This document shows positions 24,777 to 36,827 of a stretch of DNA of 64,000 nucleotides, one piece after another. Both the position numbers and the translations under genes were made by a program. Below the pieces are notes generated by a model that saw nothing but the letters and a program-made list of their open reading frames with translations, was not told the origin of the DNA and did not search any database. Source of the stretch: Daucus carota subsp. sativus (lineage: Eukaryota > Streptophyta > Magnoliopsida > Apiales > Apiaceae); the NCBI RefSeq assembly GCF_001625215.2, contig NC_030389.2, forward strand, positions 1,400,930-1,464,929, in the 5' to 3' direction. The number at the start of each line of letters is the position of its first letter. Position 1 is the first letter of the stretch.

Positions 24777-25148
24777 TCACTCAGCTTCCTCCACAGCTGC
24801 TTCGATTCTCAGAAGAACAAATCCAATCACGACCCCGACTAGAGTTAAGCCATTTATCACTGCAGCAATCCTGAAAATCTCAGCCACTGCATTGCAGGTT
24901 GAAGTAAGTGCACCTCCACCTCCACTTCTCTGGTTCGAATGCTTCAGTGAGTAAGCAAAGTTTGCGAAAGATTGTTCAGTGCAGACCGGAAGGCCTAATG
25001 CCACAACATTGTTCTGAGCTTTTAGTCCACCAAATGAGTTCAATCCACTAATGTAGTTAACATTAGGCCTCTTCTGGGATGCTCTTATCGGGCTCGTGAT
25101 CGCTGCAGCAATGCTGGTAAGTTTTCCTGGACATAGTGTAGCTGCCAT
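24777..25148 (-). CDS. petM: Cytochrome b6-f complex subunit 7 (PetM), chloroplast precursor
   Basis: An uninterrupted 123-residue frame, the usual size for nuclear PetM precursors. Residues 1 to about 88 act as the transit region: Ser/Ala-rich start, then the plant-conserved [16 protein letters not shown] and [12 protein letters not shown] stretches. The mature small subunit is the C-terminal part, with a single membrane helix around [20 protein letters not shown] and the acidic tail [10 protein letters not shown] facing the other side. PetM is a single-span subunit of the thylakoid cytochrome b6f complex, which passes electrons from plastoquinol to plastocyanin. A TTTCAG acceptor about 20 bp upstream of the ATG suggests an intron in the 5' leader. 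This is one of the few clearly intact single-copy host genes here. Confidence 0.9.
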   Translation of the reverse strand: MAATLCPGKLTSIAAAITSPIRASQKRPNVNYISGLNSFGGLKAQNNVVALGLPVCTEQSFANFAYSLKHSNQRSGGGGALTSTCNAVAEIFRIAAVINGLTLVGVVIGFVLLRIEAAVEEAE

Positions 25149-25766
25149 TGATTCTTCAACTCACCACCTGAAACAAACACAAAGACTTATCAGTATTCTT
25201 GAAAAATTGGTAGTAGAAATAGAGGGAATAAATGTAAAGATGATAAATTTACTTGTATTTATTGTTATGGAGTACAGAATGATGAGTGATTATTATTAGA
25301 ACTTTGTATTGGAAGAGAAGGAAAGAAATCAAGAAAGGATAAGATGGTTGGGTAATGGTTGGTTGAAAAGGAGAAGCAATGAGAGGTTGATTTTGTAGTA
25401 CGCAAGCCACAAGGCTTCTTAGTTTGTGAAGTCTTCCTTATCTATAGCTAAATATTTCTATTCAGCATGCATTCTACAAAATTATCCCCCTCCCTTGCCA
25501 GCAACCTCTTGTTCCAATATCTCTCGCTCTCTTTACATGATGTCGAGAATCTGAACTCGGATAGATTAAAGACAAGTCATCCGGTGGAAAAAACGACAAT
25601 TTCGAAAGTAAAAATATCAAAACCATTCCAAGTTATTACTAAAGAAAAGGACATAATCTTTATAAAAACATTAACTTCCAAGAAACAGTACTGAAACTTT
25701 TCACTCTTTCAAGCAGAGCTTAAGTCTTTTCCAGAAACATTACATAAGCAGCATAATCGAACTACA

Positions 25767-26031
25767 TTACTGCAACAAATATTCGGCTCGAATGCTAATT
25801 CGTAGTCGAATTTCACTCCCATCATTTCCTGGAACGAATTCACAGAGGCACTTATCGTTCAGCTTGACTCCATTCCACCTCCAGAAAGCTCTCCACCCTT
25901 TCGCTAGACAGGTCCGTCCATCACCCCATTTTTTAACAGCTACAGGCCATGTCCTCCCTTGTTCATCGCAAACATCTATTTTTTTCTGGAAGCTTCAGGT
26001 TGAAGTCCCTGATCACATCCATCGGGACACG
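25767..26031 (-). pseudogene. Decayed second B3 domain, former 3' exon of the upstream B3 gene
   Basis: Read from an AG acceptor (ATATTGCAG) at 26,032 this segment encodes the second half-type B3 domain of REM proteins: VPMDVIRDFNLKLPEK, then WPVAVKKWGDGRTCLAKGW and LNDKCLCEFVPG. An A-run around the join of these two parts has lost or gained one base, so the frame shifts and a TGA follows. The upstream exon also ends at a stop before a usable GTAAGG donor near 26,127. The gene therefore seems to have been a two-B3 protein that now ends after its first domain. Retained similarity implies the loss is fairly recent, or a sequencing error in the homopolymer. Confidence 0.65.
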
Positions 26032-26155
26032 CTGCAATATCTTTGATTAGTATTTTGCAAGCAAATTCAAACCCAAATCCTAGTGGAAAATTTGATTTCT
26101 AGTGTAAATAAATCCAAAGAAATGATCCTTACCAAGTCACTTTTCCGTTTCGGAT

Positions 26156-26853
26156 CTAATTTTCCAACAAAGCAAGCTCATCATCATCCATCTCCACTCT
26201 GTTATCTGCCTTATGCTCATCTTCTTCATCTTCCATTTCTTTGTCATGGCCTTCTTCATCTACATAATTCTCGCCTTTTTCATCTTCTTCCTCTTCCATC
26301 TCGTCTGCCTCAAAACCTTCAACACTAAATTCCTTCTCACATGCAGTGACTCCAAAAATCCTAACGTCGAAAAAGGATCCCCCATCATACTCAAAAACTA
26401 AAAAGTCTCCGTACTGGACATTTTTATCCTGCACAAACTTTGTCCAACCAGCTTCGAAGAACTTTTTCTTTTCTCTCTGCAATACCTCCACAGGCCAAAA
26501 ATTCTCTTTACGATCCCTAATGAATGCATTATTCGGCAACCTATCTTTCATAATTTCAGAGAAGAATGGTCGGATCAACTGCAAGATGAGTATATCATAG
26601 TCAATAACTCAATATCTTCACAAATTAAGCTTTTTAAGCATGATTTGCTTCTATTACTTAATCAATAATCATTAAAAAATTCCATTTGAGCTTTAGACAT
26701 AAGCATAACAAGTTTCCAAGGAACCTCTTGAATAGAACCTAACTGGACTAAACCACCATTATTGATCAAAAAACTTACCAGTCGTCGTTCCCTATCTTCT
26801 GCAACAAAAGGCTTGAAAAACTCTGGAATTTTCTTCAATTTCCTCGATGCCAT
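26156..26853 (-). CDS. B3-domain DNA-binding protein, REM type
   Basis: Exon 1 (26,853-26,779, MASRKLKKIPEFF...) and exon 2 (26,578-26,156) join in phase 0 across a GTAAGT...GCAG intron to give 165 residues. Residues 11 to about 100 form a B3 domain: FFKPFV start, LLIRPFFSEIMKDRLP, FWPVEV, a lysine-rich turn, GWTKFVQD, and the hallmark GDFLVFEYDG followed by FDVRIFG. An acidic tail (runs of E and D, residues about 115-160) follows. REM proteins are nuclear and bind DNA, and several act in reproductive development. The acidic tail normally links to a second B3 domain, whose remains lie directly downstream (25,767-26,031). I chose the MASRK start because it is the common REM start and directly precedes the B3 domain. 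Confidence 0.8.
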
Positions 26854-27039
26854 GTATAGGTAAAGACAGCAAATTATAAACTCTATTTTTTTGCAAAACG
26901 TGTTATTTGCGTCCATTTTGCTTTTAAAAGTCGAGACATGTCCCAATGAATGGTGATCAAAGAAAGAAAAGTAAATAGACGGTAAAATCGGCCTGAGCTT
27001 CAAAGCAGCAGACCTTGATCTGCAACTAGTCACCTGCAT

Positions 27040-28881
27040 GAATTTTCCGCAAAAAGAGCAAGCTTTTCATATGGATTTAATCCTATAACTCTGAGGCCTT
27101 CAGAAACCTCCAGCTGCATTTTTCAATATTGAATTCAATCCTATGAGAAGCTGCTGCATATGGAAATGTCTGTGCTGCCCTTTGTAAAGTGACGGTGTTA
27201 ACTCTCATGTGACGGTATACTTGCAAATTTGCGTTGATAATTGATGATATGAAGTTCTGTCATTATTCGCTGACACGGAATTTCACATATTAATAAAAAT
27301 TATATATATGCATGTTATGAGATGAATTTCACATTTTAATAATTGTTGTTTATAATTATATTGTTTATAATTAATCAATTTGGATGTACTCTGCCCTCAA
27401 ATCTTACAATTCATACTCATAAACCAGGAAACTCTTAAAGAAGACGTGGTCCAAATGTTGAAACTCTTCTATCGGATAATGTGTTGAAGAAGGCGCATTC
27501 TCAAGACAAGGAAAACCATGTTCCTGTTCATGGTAAGTCAAGTATAATAATGCTGATTCACAACTTCATTTTACTTAAGTGAAAAATTAGGAGCAGTACA
27601 TATATTTGAAAGGACAAACTAAGTGGTATACTTGCAAATTTGCGTTGATAATTGATGATATGAAGTTCTGTCATTATTCGCTGACACGGTCATTTGAGAT
27701 TAAATGTTAAGCAAATCAGGCAGGTTCTTTTTGACCGAGAGGGGTTTTAATAGCCTGGGTCCATGTTGTGCAGATATAGCTCGAGTTAATGATGCATCAT
27801 AATATATGCAACCAAGTGGTTTTCTTGATAAACCCAACTGAAGATTAAAGTTTAATATGCATTCAGGCTTAGGCTTAATAGAAGGTTGAATGCACTGATA
27901 ATTATATAATTTTTTAAGTTTCAATTAAGGTATGGGGTGTTTTGGAGAGGCAGTACTTGAAATCGTGGCATCACCCTACTTTTGATTCAATTTATAGTAC
28001 TCTCAGTTAATATAATATATTTAAGATTGTTTTGAAAAATATGGCATTCATTTTGAATACTTGATACTGATTTTTGATACAATGCCTCTCTGACGTCTTG
28101 CAAAATGGCTTAGTCCTGGGACGTACAGGTCATGGACTAAATATTGAGAATCGTTTTCATGATGGTATATATCTGAGCAAATCATCATTTTTTTTTACTC
28201 AGTTTTATCTTCGAATTAATCAGTATGATTATCCACACATTTAACCACTGCAGGGACCTATACAATAATGCGTGATATATCAAATAGAGACCTCAATCCA
28301 AACCTGGGTTCTGACAGTCTCCAACTTCTATTTGGTGTTCAATCGTTTTTTGGACGTATATTGACTTCTATTTAATTTTTAAGCCTGTGTTAAATCATTT
28401 CTTGGACATATATATGCTTCTGTTTGATTGCAGTATCATGCATTGATCTAAGAAAATGATAGAATTGAATAATTGTAATATGGTAGATCTCTTACCATTC
28501 GCATTAGGTATTTTATATATTAGTAATCATCAGTATATCAAATAACTTTGTTGTGTTCCATAACTTATGTAGCTTTATGTAAAGAAATGGTAAAAATACT
28601 TTCACCATTATGGGATTCTTTTTGTATGTTGATCAGCCAAGGGACCTTCTACAACCGTAAATGTGAAACTGAGTCACAAAATCTTGGCAGTAGCCCAATT
28701 ATTAATTTAGAATTTAGCTTCCCTAGGCTTATTTAGCAAAAATGATACTTTCTGAAATGCATCAAATAATAAAGAGGACAACAGTTCTTTGAAAATCAAA
28801 TTCATCGTGTGGTCACATATTCTACGTATGCAATTATCAAATAAAGATAAATGCCGAAGTTAGTGTTCCGATATTTTGTAG
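27040..28881. other. Gene-poor stretch with one exon-like piece
   Basis: Apart from a duplicated 65 bp word (own entry) the only notable item is an exon-like segment ending at 27,531 before GTAAGT, which reads RRGPNVETLLSDNVLKKAHS. It resembles the small N-terminal exons of plant Helitron proteins, but that is a weak match. The rest is AT-rich. Confidence 0.4.
27214..27689. repeat. Identical 65 bp direct repeats flanking a 346 bp insert
   Basis: Bases 27,214-27,278 and 27,625-27,689 are the same 65 bp (begin GGTATACTTGCAAATTTGCG, end CGCTGACACGG). The 346 bp between them contain the exon-like piece at about 27,430-27,531 and its intron start. Confidence 0.95.
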
Positions 28882-28990
28882 GTTAAAGCAGTGAGAGAGG
28901 CTATGACTTTGATGGTGGAAGCTTGGAGAGAGATTCCAGATGCACTTGATGAGGTTTCGCCGCTTTCTGATTCTCAATCTTCTTCAAAAG
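28882..28990 (+). pseudogene. Exon of a TORTIFOLIA1-like microtubule-associated protein
   Basis: Bounded by TTGTAG and GTATGG, this exon encodes VKAVREAMTLMVEAWREIPD followed by an EVSPLSDSQSSSKG linker. That is the end of the HEAT-repeat region in plant TORTIFOLIA1/SPIRAL2-like proteins, which bind cortical microtubules. Exons before and after were not found, so this is an isolated captured or left-over exon. It lies in the block that ends at the Helitron terminus at 38,851, which suggests capture. Confidence 0.5.
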
Positions 28991-31900
28991 GTATGGCTTC
29001 TTATTTTATTTTCTATAATTAGTGAATTATGTAATAAACAAGAAGATTCATATATTTCAATGTCTACTTCCACTGAATTCATGTTACTGCTGCTATCCTT
29101 TTCAATATAGAAACCTGATTCATTAATATACTCCATTAATCCAAATGTGCAAACGGAGATGAACCAGATGCATTGAGAATTGGGTCAACACAACACTTAT
29201 ATCTCATTTTCTGCCCTTTTTCTTTTTAAAATAAAATAAAAATTTGATATCTTAGTTTTCTTAATTCAATGTGTTTATCTTGTGGGAAGAATGATGGTTT
29301 CGCTTTGCTTGATTATTCTTCCATAGCCAGTAAAAGAAATCTTTCAGAGTTCACTGACTAGAAAATAGATTGCGCTATGTTTAGAAATCTGATAGCAAAA
29401 AGCTCATAATCGGAAAATTGAAACTGCAACTTGGTCTGAATAGTTGTTTTAGAGGATATTAATTTAGGAATGAGAAATTATGCAACAAAGACGGTTGGAG
29501 ACCAATAGAGTTACAAAGCTTGAAACTAGATAGGAACTTTTCAGTAGGAGCTCTGAGAAAAATACACACAATTTTGATGGGCCTAAAGCTGGCTCAAGTT
29601 TGAATCTTTGTGATGAAGTGTCAGATTATGTGGAAAAGCTAATAATATTGTCGGAAATCATCATGGGAACCATAAAGAGAGTGATGATCATGGGAATTCA
29701 GGCTTTTTAATTTTCTGCAAATATTCTACTTTCTTAATTAGGCTTCTTTCTCCTGTCTTATAGTGTGTGATAATGGATTAATATTTTAAGTTGTACTTTA
29801 TTTTTCTGATTTTCTGGTTTGCATATGCAGGCAAATGAAGATAAGCAACAGTTCATTGCTGTACATCCAGTTGCACCGAGAATTGACCCAATAATTCCAG
29901 ACGCATCTTCCTATCAGAACACATATTGCAAGCTCCCTGTTGTAGACGTTTATATTCAAAGTTTTGGAGGAGAACAGAAGATAACATTTCAGTGTCAATA
30001 GAGGTTATTAGGTCAATAGCCGTGGAAGAGGACCTAACATAAGCTCACTTTTGAAAAAAGGTATATCAACATCTGATATAATACATTGTATTTTATAACA
30101 TTCATAAAGTGTGATTTACAGAGTTATATAACACTAATTAAATATCAGATATGACACGTTTGTCCGAATCAACTCCAGCGTATCAACAGCCTGCATCCTC
30201 ATATACATTGTCTGAGAATAGCCATATTGGTGCGTGTATATGTATCAAACTTATGACATGTCCTGTAATGTATATCCACAAGCATATATATGTGAAAACC
30301 TTTTCGTGTTGATTTTTCAGATGCCCTCACATAGACTGTTTAATTAATATTTCATATCACTTGCCTGATACTTAAAATCTTCATTGTTTACCGTATCCCT
30401 GTGGGTTCTGATATTTTTTATATCAGTGGTATATAAAAAGGACCATCTGGACAGCATGAGGACTTATCATTAATTTAATAGTGTAAGCGTTTTTCTCCGA
30501 TGTGTAGCCATCACTGGAAAGCAGAGGTATGCATTTTCAATTGTATCATCTGAATTATGTGCATCTGAAATAGGTGCATCTTCATGTATATCATCTGAAA
30601 TAGGTGCATCTGGTGCATCTGGGGCTAAGAATCTGCTCGGAGAATTTAACGAGGCTGATGCAGAGGAAGGTACATACATCTCATAATTTTTTGACCTGTC
30701 ACCGTGATTCCATGTGTTCTATGCTTTTGTTCAAGTTGGATGATCCACAAATTACTGTTTGTTGTCTCTTGAACAGGTGACGAGGAAACAGGGACAGAAT
30801 TTCAACCCGACACATGGTACTTTCTTAATTAGGCTTCTTTCTCCTGTAAATGTTATTGTAGAATTTCAACCCGACACATGATACTGTCTTAGTTATTGCC
30901 AAGATATGGATGTGCATCATTGGATTAAAATTAAATGGTTAAACGTTGGTATGTTCATCAGGTATCTTGCACAGGATCGACAAAAGTAGGGAGTATAGTA
31001 ACGCAGGCCGCAGCCATGAAAATTTTTATTGTGCCAAGAAACAGAAGATTTCCACGCTTTCAATTGCCACAGGTATGTGTGTTTGAATAAGTTTTTTCAG
31101 AAGCTAAAAGAAGAGATAGGAAAAGGGAAGAAGGCCATCATATGGCTTTCGCTATGGAAAGGATGTTGTAATTGTTTTCGATAGAGAAACCAAGCAACTT
31201 TATGTTCTATCTGATTATACCTGGCACTTCATTTTCATTTGACAAGATTAATAAGAGGATATTTTGACAAGATAAAATGGTGTAAAATACAATAATTTCC
31301 AAAATTTGAAGAGTATATGATTTTTACACTCATATCTGGGGTGCACAAAATGTTATCAGTTACAAGTTTCATGTTAGAGAAGCATATGAATGTATGTTTA
31401 AAGATTCGTTGATTGTCAAAGATTCATCTGTAAATTACAGACCCAGTGACATCATAGTAGGATATGAAGTCAGATATAGAAACTTTAAGTTGCAGTCATT
31501 AATTAAGTAAATCGTAGGTAAAAGATAAATATATACAGAAAATAAAAATCTGTTTTGATACACACAAATATTAATTTATCTGAATAATTTATGGTCTACA
31601 TATTGACAGTTGTAATTGTAGTTTGCGTTGCAGAGACCACATATAATGACAGTTGTCGACTGTTTTATGAAACAATAGCGTTCCAAAAGAAGCAGCTTAT
31701 GATGTACTAAAGGAAGCATTACAAATGAGAGTTTTCAATTTGGCACGCTCATAAATCTTCTTTATGACGGGGATGACAGATACACACATTTCTGAGCTCA
31801 GACAAAAGATATGATCACTTCCATACCGTTGGACCCTTATCCTGTATAATGCTTAACCGCTTTCGCGGTGTCCCTGAACTTCTCAATTTATTGTTTCACC

Positions 31901-33650
31901 CGGTGGAAATAATGTGAAATTGAGTTCTTCGACAATGCACATGTATACTGCGTTGCTGAAACAAATGGCTCATAAACATCTGTTAGCTACATTTGTAAAA
32001 GTATGTGCAAGAAATCTTTATGCAACAACACATGGAATGCTCAAATTGGATGATTATGCAAAGTTGTCAATTCTGCAGCAACACATGGTATGCTCAAAAT
32101 ATATTCTATGGTGACATTGAAATGCAGAGAGATGTTTAATTTTCTAAATCAGTTATGATCTTCTGGTGTTAATATCTTTGTTTCTATTGCAGATATAGAG
32201 ACAGAGTCGTGCATCATTCTTATGATTCAGGATGCTGGCCGGACCATCCTGCTATTTTAAGATAAATAGGTGAGTGGCATGCAACTTCTCTATGATGGTA
32301 AATTGAATGATGTTCCACATATGCGACATTCCATTATTATCACCTTTATCAGGTCCTAATAAAGTGGTGAAGCAGCACAGAGGAAAAAATCGAATCTAGG
32401 AATTTTTGCTTGCATTGTATTATTTGGTCTATCCATCAGCACTGTTGTGTCAAGTCTGAATTATATATAATCTTTGTTGTGTCAAATGTCAATATGCCAA
32501 TAAAAATGCAAGGTTTTAGAACTGAAAAGCTGCATACTTGACCTATTTGGAGAGCGCAACCTGAATGATTTATGTTGTTAAATTTAAGAGTGTCGTTGAG
32601 ATGTCAATTTGTTAGGTGAAAGGAGCTAAACAATTGAGAAGATCCTTTCACACTAGAGTAAGGGAACCAAGTTTCAGATTGGCTTTAATCCATAGTTTCT
32701 TGCTAAAGGAACTGCAACAGAAGATCTAATTCTTACTGATTTTTGTGTGCTGGCACACACGTGGCATGGTCCACATGCTGTAAAAAAATCCTGTTAGAGC
32801 TTGCATAAGTGTGTTTCCGGTCAAGATTCATGTGATTAATAATCCATATTGTTTTTATTCTAATACTTTTTTAGCTTTAGGGTCTTACCTCATAGCTACT
32901 GAAAGCATTTTCTGGAAAACAATTGTATTGGGCAGAAAGGATCAATTCAAAAGTAGTATATAATTTATGTGGACAAACATGCTCCAACATGGTAAAGTAG
33001 TGGTAAAGTACGAACTCTGTTGTTCATTGAGGTGTATTGAAACTGAGTTTTAAGTCTCCTGCAATTTGTAAATATTATCACAATATAGTCAGAGCTTGAT
33101 GAATTAATCCACATATGGTTACCAATTTCTTGATATATTTAGCATCTTACATTTGACTTGCCTATAAAGCAGGTTATTGTTTACATTGTTCTTATTGGCA
33201 TATTTGCCTTATATTTTCAGCATGAACTTCTTTTTTTACTTCTAGGTGTAATGCACCGCAGGAGTAGAGCAGCATGTTGATTTTATTCTAAAAATTTTAA
33301 TTTTAAAGTAAAAACTATAATTTGTTCGTAATTGGTTTATGAATCTTTTTATATTGTATGTATGGTGTTGGAATACAATATAATAATAAATTTATTGGTT
33401 TCTTTTTATAGTGTAACTATACATATTTGAATTTGAATAACTGATATACGTAATCTCGGACTAATTTGTTGAAACTGGGGAAGGCAACAACCATATCCGA
33501 TCAAGATTCTTGTAGCAGGGAAATCATCTAGCCATGGTTTTCAGATTTCAATTCCCGCCATAGAATGTGTACAACTTTGCTTGGTGTTTTCAGCTTGCTG
33601 ATTGCATCGCGTTTTCAGGACAATTGATATGTGCATCTGATGATCTACAG
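28991..33650. other. Mosaic stretch without a confident gene
   Basis: Several short exon-like pieces with AG/GT borders occur on the plus strand (29,831-29,960; 30,780-30,820; 30,962-31,073), some with protein-like composition, but I cannot place any in a family. At 30,530-30,640 a short word (ATCTGAAATAGGTGCATCT) is repeated three to four times. No terminus of a transposon was found. The stretch reads like the inside of a gene-capturing Helitron. Confidence 0.4.
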
Positions 33651-33859
33651 TTTGTGTTTGCAGGTTTGATCTCAGCCAATATTGTCACTTTCAGGGTTGA
33701 GGGTTTGACTATTCCTCGAGATAATTATCCAAAACCTTGGACCACAGACCTGAACCGAGGAGCAGAATCCTCGGAGATTGATTTGCATGGAGGTACGATA
33801 TGCGACTGCAGCATCGAATATTTTACATTGAAAGTTAAATAATTTCAGGTTATCCTCTA

Positions 33860-34142
33860 TCACCGTTTGCCAGGTTCTGAAAGCCTTACCTGGAGGAGGA
33901 TTGCGAACATATATGTCACAATTTTGGAAAACTGCTGCAGCATCACCGAATATAAAATCAACGCTTCCATAGATTTCACAACTTTTGTAAAATTGAGTGC
34001 CGTATCCAACAAAAAGTGTGTCCTCGAACCCCTCAAATCTACACTGATAAAACGCAGAAAGGTGGGAAGTGCTTCTCAACGCCATGGCTTGCTCATTGCT
34101 TGATCCAGCTGAATTTATAAAGGTTATACCTATTGCTATCAA
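33860..34142 (-). pseudogene. Pectin methylesterase fragment
   Basis: The minus strand encodes the centre of a plant pectinesterase: IAIGITFINSAG, QAMALRSTSHLSAFYQCRFE, the loop FEGFEDTLFV, then YGSVDFIFGDAAAVFQNCDI. The catalytic aspartates of the EDTL(F/Y)V and DFIFG motifs are present, but the usual Gln before the first of them is Glu here. The upstream pro-region, the GxYxE strand and the downstream LGRPW motif are missing. Sequence on either side is unrelated. This is a gene fragment, probably moved with the surrounding mosaic. Confidence 0.8.
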
Positions 34143-34199
34143 TCTCCCCTAATATATCTGCAGACTATTTTATATGATTCATTGTTAAACAATTAGGAG

Positions 34200-35020
34200 G
34201 AAAGGAATGGTACAATTCACTGTGGTAGTAGCTAATATAGCTTTTTTTTTTATATTAGTAGCTGATATCAGTGAATAAAGACTAATAAACTTTATATTCT
34301 TTACTGGTATTGGCAGCCACTGCTGCTATCGAGTACATATCTTCTAAGTTGAGTAGCAAAAGCTACTTCTAATCGTACGTGACTAATTTTAGCCCTATCT
34401 AGGATTTGAGAGGCAAGGTACTAATCAAGGGTTACGTTGACTCCTTCACAAAGGAGGTTACGAGGTGTCAAATTATCAGGTTGTGCTATATCACCTCTGC
34501 TGACAGCAATCAATACCACATGTTATGCTTACTAAAACAACATATTAGATATGTCATGAATATGTTATTTATATTATTCGATTATAGATGTAGGCACTTC
34601 CATGAGCTCAATCCCAGTGCAGAACAATTCTACCTGCAGGGTAATCAAAATAGTGTAAATTTTGAGAATATCTGTAAATGTTATCGCAGATTTATCTATT
34701 TTTCTGTATACTGTTGTTCCTATTATTGGTTTTAGCGCATTTCTAATTTTACTTATTTGATTGTCTCCTGCACACATGGAATTTTGTTAATGTTTTGATT
34801 GTTGCTTTCATTGATCAAAACTATGTTTTTATATTCTGTACACATGTTTACTTTTCTCTCTACAGTAGTGGTGCTAAAAACTTTGGAGTCCTTTGATGCT
34901 GCACACAATAATCCTTTGTCCAAAAAAGATCAGGAAGGCATGTTATACCCTTCACGTCTATTTAATTTATTTTACTTAGATGCATTTTATAACTTACGGT
35001 ACACATATCATGCAAGGGTT
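34200..35020. other. No gene recognised
   Basis: AT-rich sequence between the pectinesterase and NIK fragments, with short open frames of no recognisable family. Confidence 0.4.
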
Positions 35021-35025
35021 CGCTA

Positions 35026-35541
35026 AAAGCCTTTCTATTGCGGTCATACAGAAGCCACAGAGCCCAAGAAGATTTCGATTAACAGCTAAGCCGATCATCT
35101 CAACTTCTGTTTGAAGCTGAATCTTACCTCCAACAACATTTCCGTCTTTTAACCTTTTTACAGCTACAATTTATCCGTCTTTCAGGTGCCCTTTGTAGAC
35201 TATTCCGAAAGCACCTTTAACAATATTGTTCTTGCTGCTAAAGTTGTGGGTGGCAACCTGAAGTTCTCTAAACTGAAACCTTCTCAGGTCTCCAATTGAT
35301 ACTTCTTGGCAATATTGTTTTGAAATTTCAAACAGACGATAGTTCTATAAAAGAATTATACTTCAAAATTGCAAGTCTGAATTATCTTTAGTAGTACCAA
35401 CCATTTATCTTTATTACACTTCAAAATATGCCTTAGCCTCCTCCAAAAAAGAAAACTAAATATGACAAAAACTAGGCAGATGCACCCGAGGATTGACCCA
35501 ATTGCTAATGCGATCTTTTGACTTTTGACCTTTTTTTTCAT
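35026..35541 (-). pseudogene. NIK receptor-kinase fragment: membrane segment and start of kinase
   Basis: From right to left the minus strand encodes KKKVKSQKIALAIGSILGCI and a hydrophobic membrane helix, then, after a degraded linker, [51 protein letters not shown] and [20 protein letters not shown]. This is the juxtamembrane region and N-lobe of an LRR-RLK subfamily II kinase (NIK type). An in-frame TAA lies between the KDG turn and the IVAVK strand, and the first Gly of the glycine loop is replaced, so it is not functional. The C-lobe is missing. The same family supplied the LRR piece at 10,535-10,991. Confidence 0.8.
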
Positions 35542-35926
35542 TCATGAAATCCGAGAATATTCGATTGAGATTGTTTGAAATTCAGGATTGTTTGAAATTC
35601 ATTAAAATCTTGAGTTATTTAATTGGATTTTAAAATAAAATCATTTTAATATAAATTAGTTCACTTTGATGTATATAATAAATTAGTTCACTTTGAGGTA
35701 TATAATAAGCACACTTGACTATACTTCAAATTTTTCCTCATTTATTTGGTTTATTTCGTTTATGTATTTTATTTTAATAATTATATTATATTTTCTATTC
35801 ATTTAAAATTATTAATATCATCGAATTTATATCTCTAAATAGGATATGAAAGCTATTATTAAATGTTTTTGGATAAAGATATTAATAAATATATGAAAAC
35901 AATATATTACATTTATATTATACACT

Positions 35927-36035
35927 CCTTCTGTTGCCCTCAATTGTATATATTGGGACTTTGGGAGAGCGGGATGTCACACACACTTTAATACTTGCGT
36001 CAAATACATTTATGTTACTTACAGTTCATATGGAT
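35927..36035. mobile_element. Possible Stowaway-like (Tc1/mariner) MITE end
   Basis: The sequence starting CTCCTTCTGTTGCCCTCAAT and continuing with TTGGGACTTTGGGAGAGCGGGA resembles the CTCCCTCCGTCCC ends of plant Stowaway elements. The partner end was not found. Confidence 0.3.
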
Positions 36036-36416
36036 AACTAACAATTTTTTAAAGTTTGGAAACTAATTTATATTAATTATGACGAAATAACATTAACAAT
36101 TATGTCTTTTTTATATACATAGTCAAATTTTAATATGAACTCAATATTTCTTACCAATAAATATATGATATGATCTTTGTGTTTATTTTTTCGCGTGGAT
36201 ATAATTTTGATGTAAACAGTTGTAAGATATATTTCTTTATATATAAGTTCAACAGTTAATACAAATAGTTATAAATTGGATATGAATTGTTTTTAGAGAA
36301 ATTTACAAGAATATATATATTTTTAACTTTTGTTTATAATTTTACTACCTCTCACTTGCACTTTTAATTCTATATTACCATTTTTTTTAATTATACCATT
36401 ACTTTTGTCTCTCACT

Positions 36417-36797
36417 CAGTGTTACAGAAATCGGGAATCGGACCTAATCGGTCGAGCTACCGATTCAAGGATTAATCGGAAATCGGGGATTAATCGGAAG
36501 GATTAATCGGAGTTAAAATCGGGTTTCTTTTAATATTAAAATATTATTTAATATTTAGTTATTATTATATTAGCTATTTAGTAACTAATATATTTACTAT
36601 ATTCATAAACTCTATAATTATTCATATTTAAAGTAATATAGTATTTTAATTTTAATAATTTATCACATATACTTCGATTATTAAATATATATATAAGGAT
36701 TAATCGGATTTCAAAAATCGGATCGATGACCGACCTGCAGAGGATTAATCGGGGATTTATCGGTTAAATACTTAAATGGGAGATTTTTAGAACACTG
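36417..36797. mobile_element. Non-autonomous hAT element, 381 bp
   Basis: Begins CAGTGTTACAGAAATCGG and ends CGATTTTTAGAACACTG in the general sense (TIR core CAGTGTT / AACACTG). It is flanked by the perfect 8 bp duplication CTCTCACT at 36,409-36,416 and 36,798-36,805. The subterminal zones are packed with GGATTAATCGG and AATCGG words and the centre is AT-rich and non-coding. Confidence 0.9.
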
Positions 36798-36827
36798 CTC
36801 TCACTTTTACTCTTTTCAAAATTAGGG

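Noticed and set aside
33567-33842. Plus-strand open frame with GLISANIVTFRVEGLTIP
   Set aside because: Its composition is protein-like but I cannot match it to any family. It adjoins the pectinesterase fragment on the other strand and has no defined exon borders.
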